This document shows positions 1 through 9,385 of a DNA stretch of 64,000 nucleotides, one piece after another. Origin of the DNA: Chryseobacterium gregarium DSM 19109. GTDB lineage: Bacteria > Bacteroidota > Bacteroidia > Flavobacteriales > Weeksellaceae. The DNA is taken from the NCBI RefSeq assembly GCF_000430845.1, contig NZ_AUMU01000007.1, positions 62,001 to 126,000 of the forward strand, given 5' to 3'. The position numbers and the translations under genes were made by a program. Positions within the stretch are counted from its first letter, which is position 1. Each line of letters begins with the position of its first letter. A model generated the notes under the pieces. It was given only the letters and a program-made list of their open reading frames with translations. It was not told the origin of the DNA and did not search any database.

Positions 1-1254
1 AAATACCTGAGAAATAGACTTACCATACGGGTCTGTTCCGGATAATGTGATTTTCAGAACATTTCCTGCCCCCGGTTTTACATTCCATTTACCAGGACCT
101 GTATTTTTCACAGCTGCTCCCGGAGCAGATAATGAAAGCTTAGCATTATCAGCACCTAAGATTGAACCTGAAACAGGGTTATCAAGGTTTCTGTACATTA
201 CATTCATTTTATCAGCAGAAAGCAATAAGCCTTTCTGAAGTTTTACTTCCTGAGGACCTGCAATTACATTATACGTATGCGTGAACGGGAAGCTTTGTGC
301 TTTACCGCTAGCATCAGTCAATGTAATATTTCCGCTTAAAGTACGCTCTCCGATTCCGCTTGTATTAAGTGAAGCATATCCTTTACCGTTTTCCTGTCTG
401 CTTACGCCGGACATTGAAATCTTGTTGCTGTTAGAATAATTTCCTAACATAATAACAGCTTCGGCCGGCTTACCGGAAACTACATCTACAGGTGCAGAAA
501 CAATAGCTTCGTAACTTGTAAATTTAATACTGGCATCCACTTTTTCCTGTAGCATCAGCGCCAATGCATCAGACTGTACGTTTCTTGCATCATTCTGAAT
601 AATTTCCAGATTAGAAATCGCAGCAATTAATGGCTGATGGTAGAATTTATTCTGGAACCATGTTTTCTCATTAGGAGATTTTCCTTTAGGATATTCTGCA
701 ATTAAAGATTTGTTAGCTCTTTCCACTAAATCTTTTAGCTGGGGATTGTTACCGAAAGTTGTATTGATATAATTTCTTACATCATCAATTTTGGCTTTTA
801 AATCCAAAGCTCCTTTTGAAGGTGTATTTTCATCACCTTCCTTAAAAAAATACTCAGTAGTTGCTTCATTGTTATTTAATGCCGCAAAGTTCTCGCTTAC
901 ATCAATATCTTTTCCTGCTGCATCTTTCTCATGAAATTCTGATTTCTTTTTAAGCTGGTCTTTAATTGTCTGAGCTGATCCTACCAATAAGTTAATCTTA
1001 TCTCTTAAAACCTGGTACTGTGCCCATGGCTGAGCATAAGTATCCGGTACCTGCTGAGCTTTAGCCTCAAGAGTTTTTTCGAAAATCTTTTCGTTCTTTT
1101 TTTCCGTTAAAGTTCTGGTCTCATTAAGAGCTTTAGTAGAATCATAATATGATCTGATGATTTCTGCATCAATATTTAGGGCCATCATCGCGATGAACAC
1201 CAAATACATCAGGTTGATCATCTTCTGACGAGGGGTCTGTTTTCCTTGTGCCAT
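1..1254 (-). CDS. gldM: Gliding motility / T9SS protein GldM (3' end cut by window)
   Basis: This gene starts at the ATG complementary to 1252-1254 and runs off the left edge, so about 418 N-terminal codons are visible and the C-terminus is missing. The protein begins MAQGKQTPRQKMINLMYLVF, a cytoplasmic tail followed by one membrane helix at about residues 13-30. A long periplasmic part follows, helical at first and then of beta-domain character. GldM (PorM) forms the proton-driven rotary motor of the type IX secretion and gliding machinery together with GldL. It lies 62 bases downstream of gldL on the same strand, in the usual gldKLMN order; gldN should follow outside the window. Identification rests on the N-terminal sequence plus the gene order. 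Confidence 0.95.
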   Translation of the reverse strand, partial: MAQGKQTPRQKMINLMYLVFIAMMALNIDAEIIRSYYDSTKALNETRTLTEKKNEKIFEKTLEAKAQQVPDTYAQPWAQYQVLRDKINLLVGSAQTIKDQLKKKSEFHEKDAAGKDIDVSENFAALNNNEATTEYFFKEGDENTPSKGALDLKAKIDDVRNYINTTFGNNPQLKDLVERANKSLIAEYPKGKSPNEKTWFQNKFYHQPLIAAISNLEIIQNDARNVQSDALALMLQEKVDASIKFTSYEAIVSAPVDVVSGKPAEAVIMLGNYSNSNKISMSGVSRQENGKGYASLNTSGIGERTLSGNITLTDASGKAQSFPFTHTYNVIAGPQEVKLQKGLLLSADKMNVMYRNLDNPVSGSILGADNAKLSLSAPGAAVKNTGPGKWNVKPGAGNVLKITLSGTDPYGKSISQVF

Positions 1255-1316
1255 TCTCTTTTCTTTGTTTGTTTAATTTTTAATTAAGTTGTTAAATTGT
1301 AGAAATGGTTTAGGAA

Positions 1317-2006
1317 TTAAGATTTCATAGCAGTTAGCATACCACCATAAACTCTGTTTAAATTGTTTAAGTTTGACGTTAAACCTTGTAATTCTTGGTT
1401 GAATTTTTCTGAATGTTCAGCAGATTTCTGCATATCCTGCACATACTTTTTAGCGAATTCAGACTGTCTCTGTCCGTTTTCCAATTGCATTGCATATAAA
1501 GCGTTCATGCTTTCCATATGCTGAGCAGCTTTGTTTAATTGCTCATTATATTTATGAGTAGAAGCTGATACGTCAACGGTCTGATTAATCTGATCAACCG
1601 AGTTTGAGAATTTATCGATTCCGCTTCTTAATCTGTCAAATAACTGAACATCAAGTTTAGCATCTGCCAGCATCTTGTCTAATTTAGATGAAAGTGAATT
1701 TTCAAGTTCAGCAAACTGAGCTGAAACATTTTTAGACGTATTTGAGTGTACCGGATTTGGGTTTGCATGTTTATCCAACAATTCAGGATATACATTTTCC
1801 CAAGCATAAGACTCTTCTGATTTTGGCGGGTCGAAAGCAAAAATGATGAAGATGATTGCTTCTGTGATAAGTCCCACTGTAAGAGCGATGTTACCGTTAA
1901 TAGGCCCTAAGGTAATGTGAGTGATTTTAAGCCAAGCTCCAAGAATTACAATTGCAGCACCGAATGAATAAAAGAAGTTCATCCAAGCATCTTTAGTCTT
2001 AAACAT
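1317..2006 (-). CDS. gldL: Gliding motility / T9SS inner-membrane motor protein GldL
   Basis: The 229-residue protein has two membrane helices at about residues 8-30 and 35-56 and then a long, mostly helical cytoplasmic domain, which is the GldL/PorL architecture. GldL is the stator-like inner-membrane partner of GldM and energises type IX secretion and gliding from the proton-motive force. A charged residue lies in the second helix region, in the segment ITEAIIFIIFAF, as expected for a proton-path glutamate; assigning it that role is inference. The gene sits between gldK (65 bases upstream) and gldM (62 bases downstream), so the three are probably one transcript. Confidence 0.95.
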   Translation of the reverse strand: MFKTKDAWMNFFYSFGAAIVILGAWLKITHITLGPINGNIALTVGLITEAIIFIIFAFDPPKSEESYAWENVYPELLDKHANPNPVHSNTSKNVSAQFAELENSLSSKLDKMLADAKLDVQLFDRLRSGIDKFSNSVDQINQTVDVSASTHKYNEQLNKAAQHMESMNALYAMQLENGQRQSEFAKKYVQDMQKSAEHSEKFNQELQGLTSNLNNLNRVYGGMLTAMKS

Positions 2007-2071
2007 ATAAGTTAGTTTTTTTTAGTGTTAAATTAAAAATTGTTATTGAAAATAAGGGTACAATGATTGAA

Positions 2072-3490
2072 TTACCTGTTAACTCTTCTTGGTTTAACAG
2101 CCGCTTCAGGAATGTCCTGTACTGTTCTGAATCCGATATAGCTTCTTGCCGAATCTTTTCTTTCCCAATCTCTAGCACCGGTCATTAACATGTATCCTAC
2201 ATCTTTCCAAGAACCACCTCTTACCGATCTTTTGTCATCAGCAATGTCTTTGGTAGAAGGATTTAAAGTCGATGAGAACCCGTATGAAGAATTGTTGTAT
2301 GCAGATAACGTCCACTCGGAAACGTTTCCAGCCATATCAAATAATCCAAATCCGTTTTTCTTAAATTTCTTTACAGGAGCCGTATAGGTATAAGTCCCTT
2401 TTTTATCGTCTTCCATATAGTTACCTCTTTTTGGCTTGAAGTTTGCTAAATAACAACCCCTGTCATCCATTAAATAAGGACCACCCCAAGGATAAGTAGC
2501 ATTTTCCATTCCGCCTCTTGCTGCATATTCCCATTCGATTTCCGTTGGAAGTCTAAATTGCAATGGTCTTTGTTTTCTTCTTTTTAAGCTTTCGTTATAG
2601 TCAGATTTCAATTTTGATCTGAAGTTACAGTAGGCTCTTGCCTGGTCCCAGGTTACCCCTACTACAGGATAGTCTTTGTATGCTTTGTGCCAGAAATACT
2701 GTTCAAACAATGGTTCGTTGTAAGCAAAGTGAAAATCTTTTGCCCAAACCGTTGTATCAGGGTAAATGGCAATGCTTTCGCTTCTAAGATAGTTTACTCC
2801 TCTTTCTTTATCAGCCAGAGCCGCATCCATATCTCCCCATCTGTACGTATATTTAAGTTTGCTAACGTCAAGGAGTCTTTCATTGCTAACTCTTGAAGAA
2901 GCCGGCAGATACATTGATTCTAAAACTTCTGCGTATTCTACATCAGGATATTTAGAGGTATTCCAATGCAATGGAACTTTCCAGTCGATTTTCTTGGTAG
3001 GATCGAATGTTGTTTCATCTCCGCCTCCCTGTGCTTCAAGATATTCCTGATAAGGTGTTAGGTTTTCTTCTTTTTGGGCAAGGTATGCGTAATCTCCGAT
3101 GCTTGTCCCTCTTCCTTTTCCTTCTCCGCCTTCTCCGGCAGCCTCAGCAAGTAAAGTTCTGGCAATAGAATCTCTTACATAATTGATAAATACCCTGTAT
3201 TCTGCATTAGTAGTTTCTGCTTCATCCATGAAGAAAGAGGAAACAGTAACCGTTTTTGCCTGAGCCTTCTCTGGACTATTGGTGAAATCCTGATCAGTTA
3301 GACCTGCAACAAACGATCCTGCAGGAATAGCCACCATTCCGTATGGCCTTTCTGCAACAAATGATTTTGTTTTTTCTCTAGGTATCAATTCTCCTTTTGT
3401 TCCCGGTTTACCTACCGAAGAGGCTCCCCCACCTGAACAAGATACCGATGCTACCGACGCAGACAATAATAAAAGAAATATCCTTTTCAT
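2072..3490 (-). CDS. gldK: Gliding motility / T9SS ring lipoprotein GldK
   Basis: The 472-residue protein starts with a lipoprotein signal peptide whose lipidated residue is probably Cys18 (motif SVSC followed by SGGG). The body has the formylglycine-generating-enzyme/SUMF1-like fold: recognisable segments are PVVGVTWDQARAYC at about residue 275, RLPTEIEWEYAARGG at about residue 315, and GNVSEW and RSVRGGSW near the end. In GldK/PorK this fold is structural, not catalytic; with GldN it makes the outer-membrane-associated ring of the type IX secretion system. It is the first gene of the gldKLM unit. The 108-base gap to glmS contains an AT-rich promoter region with a TATATTTA element. Confidence 0.95.
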   Translation of the reverse strand: MKRIFLLLLSASVASVSCSGGGASSVGKPGTKGELIPREKTKSFVAERPYGMVAIPAGSFVAGLTDQDFTNSPEKAQAKTVTVSSFFMDEAETTNAEYRVFINYVRDSIARTLLAEAAGEGGEGKGRGTSIGDYAYLAQKEENLTPYQEYLEAQGGGDETTFDPTKKIDWKVPLHWNTSKYPDVEYAEVLESMYLPASSRVSNERLLDVSKLKYTYRWGDMDAALADKERGVNYLRSESIAIYPDTTVWAKDFHFAYNEPLFEQYFWHKAYKDYPVVGVTWDQARAYCNFRSKLKSDYNESLKRRKQRPLQFRLPTEIEWEYAARGGMENATYPWGGPYLMDDRGCYLANFKPKRGNYMEDDKKGTYTYTAPVKKFKKNGFGLFDMAGNVSEWTLSAYNNSSYGFSSTLNPSTKDIADDKRSVRGGSWKDVGYMLMTGARDWERKDSARSYIGFRTVQDIPEAAVKPRRVNR

Positions 3491-3598
3491 GTTAATTTTT
3501 ATAATTAAGCCGTAAATATATAATTTTTTTAAGAAACTTTTAAGATTTTTTTTGAAATAACGGAAGAAATCTAAATTTATTTTATTTGTCTACAATTT

Positions 3599-5452
3599 TT
3601 ATTCTACCGTTACAGATTTTGCAAGGTTCCTCGGCTGGTCTACGTTTGCGCCTCTGTATACGGCGATATAATATGCCAGAAGCTGTAGCGGTACTGAAGC
3701 AATGATCGGAGAAAAACATTCTGATGTTTCCGGAATCTCAATGACATAATCTGCCATCTCGCTTACCTGGGTATCTCCTCTGTTAACTACAGCAATTACC
3801 TTCCCTTTTCGTGCCTTAATTTCCTGAACATTACTTACAATCTTATCATAATGCCCTTTCTTCGGAGCAATGATAACAATCGGCATGTTTTCATCAATTA
3901 ATGCAATAGGTCCATGCTTCATTTCTGCAGCAGGATAGCCTTCAGCATGGATATAAGAAATCTCTTTCAGTTTTAAAGCGCCTTCCAAAGCTGCAGGATA
4001 GTTATATCCTCTTCCCAAATACAGGAAATTGGTGGTATTGATAAAGTCTTTGGCAATCTCCTGAACCAGTTCATGAGTGGAAGCTAAAACGTCTTCAATC
4101 TTCTTAGGAATAGCATCCAATTCGGCGATCAGGCTCATAAAGTCGGCATTTCCAAGATTGCCGTTATGTTTCCCTAATTTAAAGGCAATTAATGTAAGAA
4201 TGGTAAGCTGTGCCGTAAATGCTTTTGTAGAAGCTACCCCGATCTCAGGACCAGCATGGGTATAGGAACCGGCATCTGTAATTCTTGCAATCGAAGAATC
4301 CACTACATTACAGATTCCATAAATAAACGCCCCTTTTTCTTTGGCCAGCTTAAGTGCTGCCATAGTGTCTGCGGTTTCTCCGGATTGGGAAATTGCAATT
4401 ACTATATCCTTATCCGTTATAATTGGATTTCTGTATCTGAACTCTGAAGCATATTCCACTTCAACCGGAATTCTGGCGTACTCCTCGATCAGGTATTCTC
4501 CGATAAGCCCTGCATGCCATGAAGTTCCACAGGCAATGATAATGATCCTGTTCGCATTTTTAAACTTTTCAATATAATCCCAGATTCCGGCCATTTTGAT
4601 TACCCCTTCTTCAACGAGTAATCTCCCTCTCATGGTATCGTGTATAGATTTCGGCTGTTCGAAAATTTCTTTTAACATAAAATGTTCGTACCCGCCTTTT
4701 TCAATCTGCTCAAGACTTACTTTAAGCTTCTGAATCTCAGGTTCAATTTTAGAATTTTCACTGATGGTTCTGATATCTACTCCTTTTTCCAAAGAAATGG
4801 TCGCCATATGACCTTCCTCAAGATAAATCGCCTCTTTGGTAAATTCCACAAAAGGAGAAGCGTCTGAAGCAATGAAATATTCCTTGTCCCCGATTCCGAT
4901 CGCTAAAGGAGAACCGAGCCTCCCTACTACCAGTACTCCAGGATAGTCTTCATGCATCACTGTAATTGCATAAGCTCCATAAACTTCATTAAGGGTATAT
5001 CTTACGGCAGTCGGAAAATCCGTTTCAGGATTCAGATCCATAAAGTACTGGATCAGATTGACCAATACTTCCGTATCCGTTTCAGATTTGAAGGTAAATC
5101 CTTTCTCAGTGAGCATTTTTTTAATGGTATCATAATTTTCAATGATTCCGTTATGAATAATGGCCAGTTTACCGTTATTAGATAAATGCGGATGCGAATT
5201 CCTGTCGCTTGGAACTCCATGGGTTGCCCAACGGGTATGTCCCATACCGATATGGGCTGTTCCTTTTAAATTTCCGGAAATACTAACCAAGTCATCTACT
5301 TTCCCTTTGGTCTTCTCAACCTCCAATTTATTATTATTCCCCTCCAGAACAATTCCGGCACTGTCATACCCTCTGTATTCCAATCTTCTCAGACCGTTAA
5401 TTACTATATCGTAAGCATCCTGAAAGCCTGTATATCCAACTATTCCACACAT
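3599..5452 (-). CDS. glmS: Glutamine--fructose-6-phosphate aminotransferase (isomerizing)
   Basis: GlmS makes glucosamine-6-phosphate from fructose-6-phosphate and glutamine, the committed step to peptidoglycan and lipopolysaccharide amino sugars. The 617-residue length is typical. The N-terminal glutaminase nucleophile is Cys2 (MCGIVGYTG). Two SIS sugar-isomerase domains follow, with the sugar-phosphate loop ISQSGETADT at about residue 354. The C-terminus ends AKSVTVE, the conserved tail that shapes the active site. It is the last gene of a three-gene operon (glycogen-synthase-like, DUF4270, glmS) with a 28-base gap to the gene before it. I see no glmS ribozyme upstream, which fits a Gram-negative host. 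Confidence 0.98.
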   Translation of the reverse strand: MCGIVGYTGFQDAYDIVINGLRRLEYRGYDSAGIVLEGNNNKLEVEKTKGKVDDLVSISGNLKGTAHIGMGHTRWATHGVPSDRNSHPHLSNNGKLAIIHNGIIENYDTIKKMLTEKGFTFKSETDTEVLVNLIQYFMDLNPETDFPTAVRYTLNEVYGAYAITVMHEDYPGVLVVGRLGSPLAIGIGDKEYFIASDASPFVEFTKEAIYLEEGHMATISLEKGVDIRTISENSKIEPEIQKLKVSLEQIEKGGYEHFMLKEIFEQPKSIHDTMRGRLLVEEGVIKMAGIWDYIEKFKNANRIIIIACGTSWHAGLIGEYLIEEYARIPVEVEYASEFRYRNPIITDKDIVIAISQSGETADTMAALKLAKEKGAFIYGICNVVDSSIARITDAGSYTHAGPEIGVASTKAFTAQLTILTLIAFKLGKHNGNLGNADFMSLIAELDAIPKKIEDVLASTHELVQEIAKDFINTTNFLYLGRGYNYPAALEGALKLKEISYIHAEGYPAAEMKHGPIALIDENMPIVIIAPKKGHYDKIVSNVQEIKARKGKVIAVVNRGDTQVSEMADYVIEIPETSECFSPIIASVPLQLLAYYIAVYRGANVDQPRNLAKSVTVE

Positions 5453-5480
5453 AATCTGTCGTGTATTTTTTTTAAAATTT

Positions 5481-7049
5481 TTATTTTGTACCGTAGGTAA
5501 CTCTTAGCTTTACTCTTTTTGCATCACCTAAATTTGTTCCTACAAATACAGCTCTGCTTGTATTATAAGATGTAGTGGTAAATTTATATCCGGCTAAACC
5601 TGTTCCTGCAGAATTGCTCTGAAAAGAACCTAAATCTATTTTAAAGTATTTTGTTTCAGTCACATCTGTCGCCGCTTTACTTTCCGGTTCGACAAGTTCT
5701 TTTATAGACTGTGTTACAGAAAACTCATAATATGCAGGATTTTTATCCAGATCATAAGCTTTATAAATTGTATATCCTGTAACTCCTGCCAGCTTTAATA
5801 AGTCATTTGTAAAATTAGTTTTTATCTTAGTGGGAGTAGTAGTATCTACATATTTGCGTAGCAAAGTAAATGCTGTTGGTTTCGCATAATTGCTGTTATT
5901 CCATGAAGCATCCGTATAAATTCTTATTTTGGCACTGATGATCGCAGCTTTATCATTTGCATACATCTGTTTCAGTGAATCAATTGTTTGCTGTTTAAGA
6001 CTGATTCCAACAGAAGGACCACCCATCCCCTGTAAATAGAGTTTTGTATCGCCAGACACCCTGTTATAGCCAGCATTTTTTACAGCTGCGTCAGCCCTAT
6101 TATATTGATATTGGCCAATGTGTGTATTAGAAGAACTTAAATCAAATGAATAGGTTGCCGGAGTTTTTGTTGTTCCCGTTCCGTTTTTATAATACATGAT
6201 CAACTCCATTGTATTCGGAGCGAACTGGAACAGATAACCGTCACTTTCCTCTACAGAAATTCTGAGTCCTTTGATATGTCTGATGAAATTGGATGCATCC
6301 TGAAGTTCAGGCTGACCTTTTTTAGCAATAATCTTTTCCTGGAAAAAAGTTTTGTCTAACTGAATTCTGATTCCCGGAGTGGAAGCTGTAAATAACGCGC
6401 TCCCGTCACCGTCTTTGGTAATCGCTACCGAACTGACATCTCCTTTAAATTCTTTTGAGCCCAAAACCTTTGTATTATCATAATCAAAAATTTGGTTAGA
6501 TTTTACTGTATCTGAAGGGCCTTTTAAAAATTCCTTAACTTCATTTACATGAATAGTAAATGTTCTTTTAGCTTTCCCGAACTTTAAAACAGGATAAGTA
6601 TTCACTACCTTTTTAGCATTTACCGTTTCGTCAGCAGTTGTTTTATAGGTGTAATTATCGTCTAAAGTAGTGGTTTTAACAGTATCAGAAGCATAAGTCG
6701 GCTTCATCACCAACACTACAGAATCTACAACGGCATTTGCTCCGAAGTCCGGATTATAGGTAGATAATCTTAATTGGGTCAAATAGGATGCTTTCTGCAT
6801 CCCGAACTGTCCTTCTGAAAACGCTCCTAAAGTGGCTAATCCTAATTTCGAAGCATCACTCCTGATACTGTCATTATTATTGATATTAAAAGCAATAACA
6901 TCGAAAGGCGTTTCCTTACCCTGCGCTGCTCCGTCTAAAAACAGTTGTTCCCCAAGCGTATCAGCATCCGGCTCACAATTATAAAGGAACGCGCTTCCAA
7001 AAATCACCAGTGAAAATATGGTGACCGCTTTTTTAATAGTATGAATCAT
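5481..7049 (-). CDS. DUF4270 family putative lipoprotein
   Basis: The 522-residue exported protein has a hydrophobic leader ending in LYNC at about residue 26, followed by acidic residues, so it is probably a lipoprotein. The remainder is beta-rich, with motifs typical of the DUF4270 family of Bacteroidetes: an N-terminal segment about a GEQLFLDG-type start, repeated Ser/Thr-rich strands and a C-terminal AGYKF...RVTYG ending. The biochemical role of DUF4270 is unknown. The gene sits 16 bases after the glycogen-synthase-like gene and 28 bases before glmS on the same strand, so it is probably co-transcribed with them. Such a neighbourhood hints at the cell envelope, but that is inference. Confidence 0.8.
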   Translation of the reverse strand: MIHTIKKAVTIFSLVIFGSAFLYNCEPDADTLGEQLFLDGAAQGKETPFDVIAFNINNNDSIRSDASKLGLATLGAFSEGQFGMQKASYLTQLRLSTYNPDFGANAVVDSVVLVMKPTYASDTVKTTTLDDNYTYKTTADETVNAKKVVNTYPVLKFGKAKRTFTIHVNEVKEFLKGPSDTVKSNQIFDYDNTKVLGSKEFKGDVSSVAITKDGDGSALFTASTPGIRIQLDKTFFQEKIIAKKGQPELQDASNFIRHIKGLRISVEESDGYLFQFAPNTMELIMYYKNGTGTTKTPATYSFDLSSSNTHIGQYQYNRADAAVKNAGYNRVSGDTKLYLQGMGGPSVGISLKQQTIDSLKQMYANDKAAIISAKIRIYTDASWNNSNYAKPTAFTLLRKYVDTTTPTKIKTNFTNDLLKLAGVTGYTIYKAYDLDKNPAYYEFSVTQSIKELVEPESKAATDVTETKYFKIDLGSFQSNSAGTGLAGYKFTTTSYNTSRAVFVGTNLGDAKRVKLRVTYGTK

Positions 7050-7065
7050 TAAAAATATAGGTGTT

Positions 7066-7836
7066 TTAATAAAGTTGATTGATTGAATTTACATCAAGAT
7101 ATTCCGATTTTGGAGTAGCGGTTTCGTTGAAGGCTTTGTCTAAATCTTCATCCAGAAACTCATCTCCCTTCACTACCATATCCACATAATTCATGCTGTC
7201 TGCCACAAAAGTTTTCACACTCGGATTATCCAATGCTTTTAAGCCTGAAATATTATCAAATTTAAGTTTTGCCGCGATATTCTGATCCAATGCCGCATCT
7301 TTTTCATTATATAATGAAAGTACAATTTTAGCGTCTTTGAAATACGCATCAGATTCGTAATATGTTTTTAGGTAAATCGGAACGAAAGAAGCCATCCAGC
7401 CGTTCAAATGAATAACGTCCGGAACCCAGTTCAGTTTTTTAATGGTCTCTATGACCCCTCTGGCAAAGAAAATAGCCCTTTCATCATTATCATCAAAAGC
7501 TTTACCCTCATCATCAAAATAATATTGTTTTCTTTTGAAGTATTCGTCATTGTCGATAAAGTATACCTGAAGCCTTTCTCCCGGGAGGGATGCCACTTTG
7601 ATGATAAGGGGCTGATCCAGATCATTAATAATAATATTCATTCCTGAAAGGCGGATTACCTCATGCAGCTGGAACTTTCTTTCACTGATCTGTCCAAATC
7701 TTGGCATAAAAACTCTTACATCATTGCCTTCATTGTGCATCTTAAGTGCCATTTTGTTTACCACAGACGCCATATTGGTATCTTCCTGGTATGGATACAT
7801 CTCCGTAGTAATGTACAGTATTTTTTGATTCGGCAT
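7066..7836 (-). CDS. Orphan N-terminal (GT5) domain of glycogen/starch synthase
   Basis: The 256-residue protein aligns by eye with only the first Rossmann domain of GT5 glycogen synthases: a start of ILYITTEMYPY type, a VRVFMPRFG segment near residue 40, and PDVIHLNGWMASFVPIYLK near residue 137. The second, nucleotide-sugar-binding half is absent. The Lys-x-Gly-Gly loop that binds ADP-glucose is replaced by QEDTNMASVV. It is therefore unlikely to make glycogen and may be a binding or regulatory protein. It heads the operon with DUF4270 and glmS and is divergent from panC. A TAATTTTG -7-like element lies 40-47 bases upstream of its ATG on the minus strand. Confidence 0.8.
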   Translation of the reverse strand: MPNQKILYITTEMYPYQEDTNMASVVNKMALKMHNEGNDVRVFMPRFGQISERKFQLHEVIRLSGMNIIINDLDQPLIIKVASLPGERLQVYFIDNDEYFKRKQYYFDDEGKAFDDNDERAIFFARGVIETIKKLNWVPDVIHLNGWMASFVPIYLKTYYESDAYFKDAKIVLSLYNEKDAALDQNIAAKLKFDNISGLKALDNPSVKTFVADSMNYVDMVVKGDEFLDEDLDKAFNETATPKSEYLDVNSINQLY

Positions 7837-8017
7837 AAACTTTTATCTAATTTTTTGTAAAAATGCTTTAATGTGCAAAATTACGAAAAAACATCCAACA
7901 TTAATTTAATTAACATTTTTTTACGATAATTCCCTTACTGAGATTAGCAATACGATTTATATTCTATTATAATTATATGATATTTTTAGTATTTTTGAAT
8001 TAAGATTAAAATAAACT

Positions 8018-8866
8018 ATGGAAGTTCTAAAAAGTAAAAAAGTTCTTCAGGATTTCATTGAAAGACAGAAAGAAATGGGTAAAAAGATAGGTTTTGCCCC
8101 CACGATGGGTGCCCTGCACAACGGCCATTTATCTCTCTATACAGAAGCCAGACAGGAGAATGACCTTGTGGTTTCATCCATTTTTGTTAATCCGACTCAA
8201 TTTAACAACGCCGAGGACCTTGAAAAATATCCGAGAGATATCAACAGGGATATTTTGATTCTTGAAAAATCAGGCTTGGTAGATGCCGTATACATCCCTG
8301 AAGTCACTGATATTTATCCTGAAAAAACAGAAAGCCGGCATTATGAATTTGACGGTCTGGAAAACGAGATGGAGGGAAAATCAAGACCGGGACATTTTGA
8401 CGGGGTTGGAACTGTAGTGGAAGAGCTGTTCAGGCAGGTAAAACCGGACAGTGCCTATTTTGGTGAAAAAGACTTTCAGCAGCTGGCGATTATTAAAAAG
8501 ATGGTTGAAAAAAATAAAATTCCGGTTAAAATTAAGGGCGTTTCTATTTTCAGGGCAGAGAACGGACTGGCATTAAGCTCCAGAAACCAACGGCTCCTGG
8601 AGGACCGGAGAGAAACTTCTAAAGTAATCTTTGAAACCTTAAAAAAAGTAAATGAGTGGTTCAGGATCGTAACAGTCCCTGAAATTAAGGAAAGGGTTCA
8701 GGATATTTTTGATCACCAGAGAGGCATGCAGCTTGAATATTTCTTAATTGCTGACGAGAAAACTTTAAAAGAAACGGATTTCTTTTATAAAGACAGGAAC
8801 TTCAGGGCATTTATTGTAGTGGTAGTAGACGGAGTAAGATTAATTGATAATATGCATCTGGATTAA
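8018..8866 (+). CDS. panC: Pantoate--beta-alanine ligase (pantothenate synthetase)
   Basis: PanC joins pantoate and beta-alanine with ATP to make pantothenate, the coenzyme A precursor. The 282-residue protein shows the nucleotidyl-transferase HIGH-type motif MGALHNGH at about residue 30 and FVNPTQFN at about residue 57. It also has the pantoate-binding GEKDFQQL segment near residue 149 and the KMSKS-like ALSSRN loop near residue 187. The C-terminal dimerisation domain is present (ends IDNMHLD). The gene is monocistronic, divergent from the glycogen-synthase-like gene and followed by a hairpin terminator at 8908-8932. Confidence 0.97.
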   Translation: MEVLKSKKVLQDFIERQKEMGKKIGFAPTMGALHNGHLSLYTEARQENDLVVSSIFVNPTQFNNAEDLEKYPRDINRDILILEKSGLVDAVYIPEVTDIYPEKTESRHYEFDGLENEMEGKSRPGHFDGVGTVVEELFRQVKPDSAYFGEKDFQQLAIIKKMVEKNKIPVKIKGVSIFRAENGLALSSRNQRLLEDRRETSKVIFETLKKVNEWFRIVTVPEIKERVQDIFDHQRGMQLEYFLIADEKTLKETDFFYKDRNFRAFIVVVVDGVRLIDNMHLD

Positions 8867-8907
8867 TTGAAGAATAAAATTCTATAAGAATTGAGAGTTT
8901 ATCATAG

Positions 8908-8932
8908 GCGTTACTTTTAAGTAGCGCTTTTT
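8908..8932 (+). terminator. Terminator after panC
   Basis: A 7-base-pair stem (GCGTTAC with GTAGCGC, one G-U pair) closes a six-base TTTTAA loop and is followed by TTTTT. It lies 42 bases after the panC stop. Confidence 0.7.
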
Positions 8933-9060
8933 GGGCATCCTGAAAATCAAATTGAATTTTTCCTATTGATTTATTAAACCACTTTTTGCAACATCTTTAT
9001 TGTGCTTACATTGCAATGAAAGTAATAAAAAACTGCCAAATTACAGACATATAAAAAAAT

Positions 9061-9086
9061 CAAAGGCTTCCTGTAGGAAGCCTTTG
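9061..9086 (-). terminator. Terminator of the tRNA operon
   Basis: A perfect 12-base-pair inverted repeat (CAAAGGCTTCCT and its complement) has only two bases between its arms. On the minus strand it is followed by an interrupted T tract, so it most likely ends the tRNA-Lys/Leu/Lys transcript 56 bases after the last tRNA. Confidence 0.75.
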
Positions 9087-9141
9087 AAACACCAAATCAC
9101 AAAATATTAATATGAAAAAAATTTACTTTTCAGTAAACTTG

Positions 9142-9214
9142 TGACCCGGCTGGGATTCGAACCCAGGACCCATACATTAAAAGTGTATTGCTCTACCAGC
9201 TGAGCTACCGAGTC
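9142..9214 (-). tRNA. tRNA-Lys (anticodon TTT)
   Basis: This 73-base cloverleaf has acceptor stem GACTCGG/CCGGGTC and discriminator A. It also has the D-arm GCTCAGCTGGTAGAGC, anticodon loop CTTTTAA (anticodon TTT) and T-arm GGTTCGAATCC. The CCA end is not encoded. Its sequence is identical to the second tRNA-Lys at 9386-9458. It is the last tRNA of a three-tRNA minus-strand unit. Confidence 0.95.
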
Positions 9215-9265
9215 GGCCACAATTAAAAGTGAAGATTTCACTTTAATCATTAATTTTCTTTGCAG

Positions 9266-9348
9266 TGCCTGCGACTGGACTCGAACCAGCACATCCTTAG
9301 GAAACCACCCCCTCAAGATGGCGTGTCTACCAATTTCACCACGCAGGC
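9266..9348 (-). tRNA. tRNA-Leu (anticodon GAG)
   Basis: This 83-base class II tRNA has acceptor stem GCCTGCG/CGCAGGC, anticodon loop TTGAGGG (anticodon GAG), a long variable arm typical of tRNA-Leu and T-arm GGTTCGAGTCC. It lies between the two identical tRNA-Lys genes. Confidence 0.95.
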
Positions 9349-9385
9349 AATAAAATTACAAAAATCCAGTAATTTATTTTGCTAG

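Noticed and set aside
3453-5480. glmS ribozyme or riboswitch upstream of glmS
   Set aside because: The gap before glmS is only 28 bases, too short for such an element.
9107-9316. 69-codon minus frame across two tRNA genes
   Set aside because: It is formed by the tRNA-Lys and tRNA-Leu sequences and has no protein-like features.
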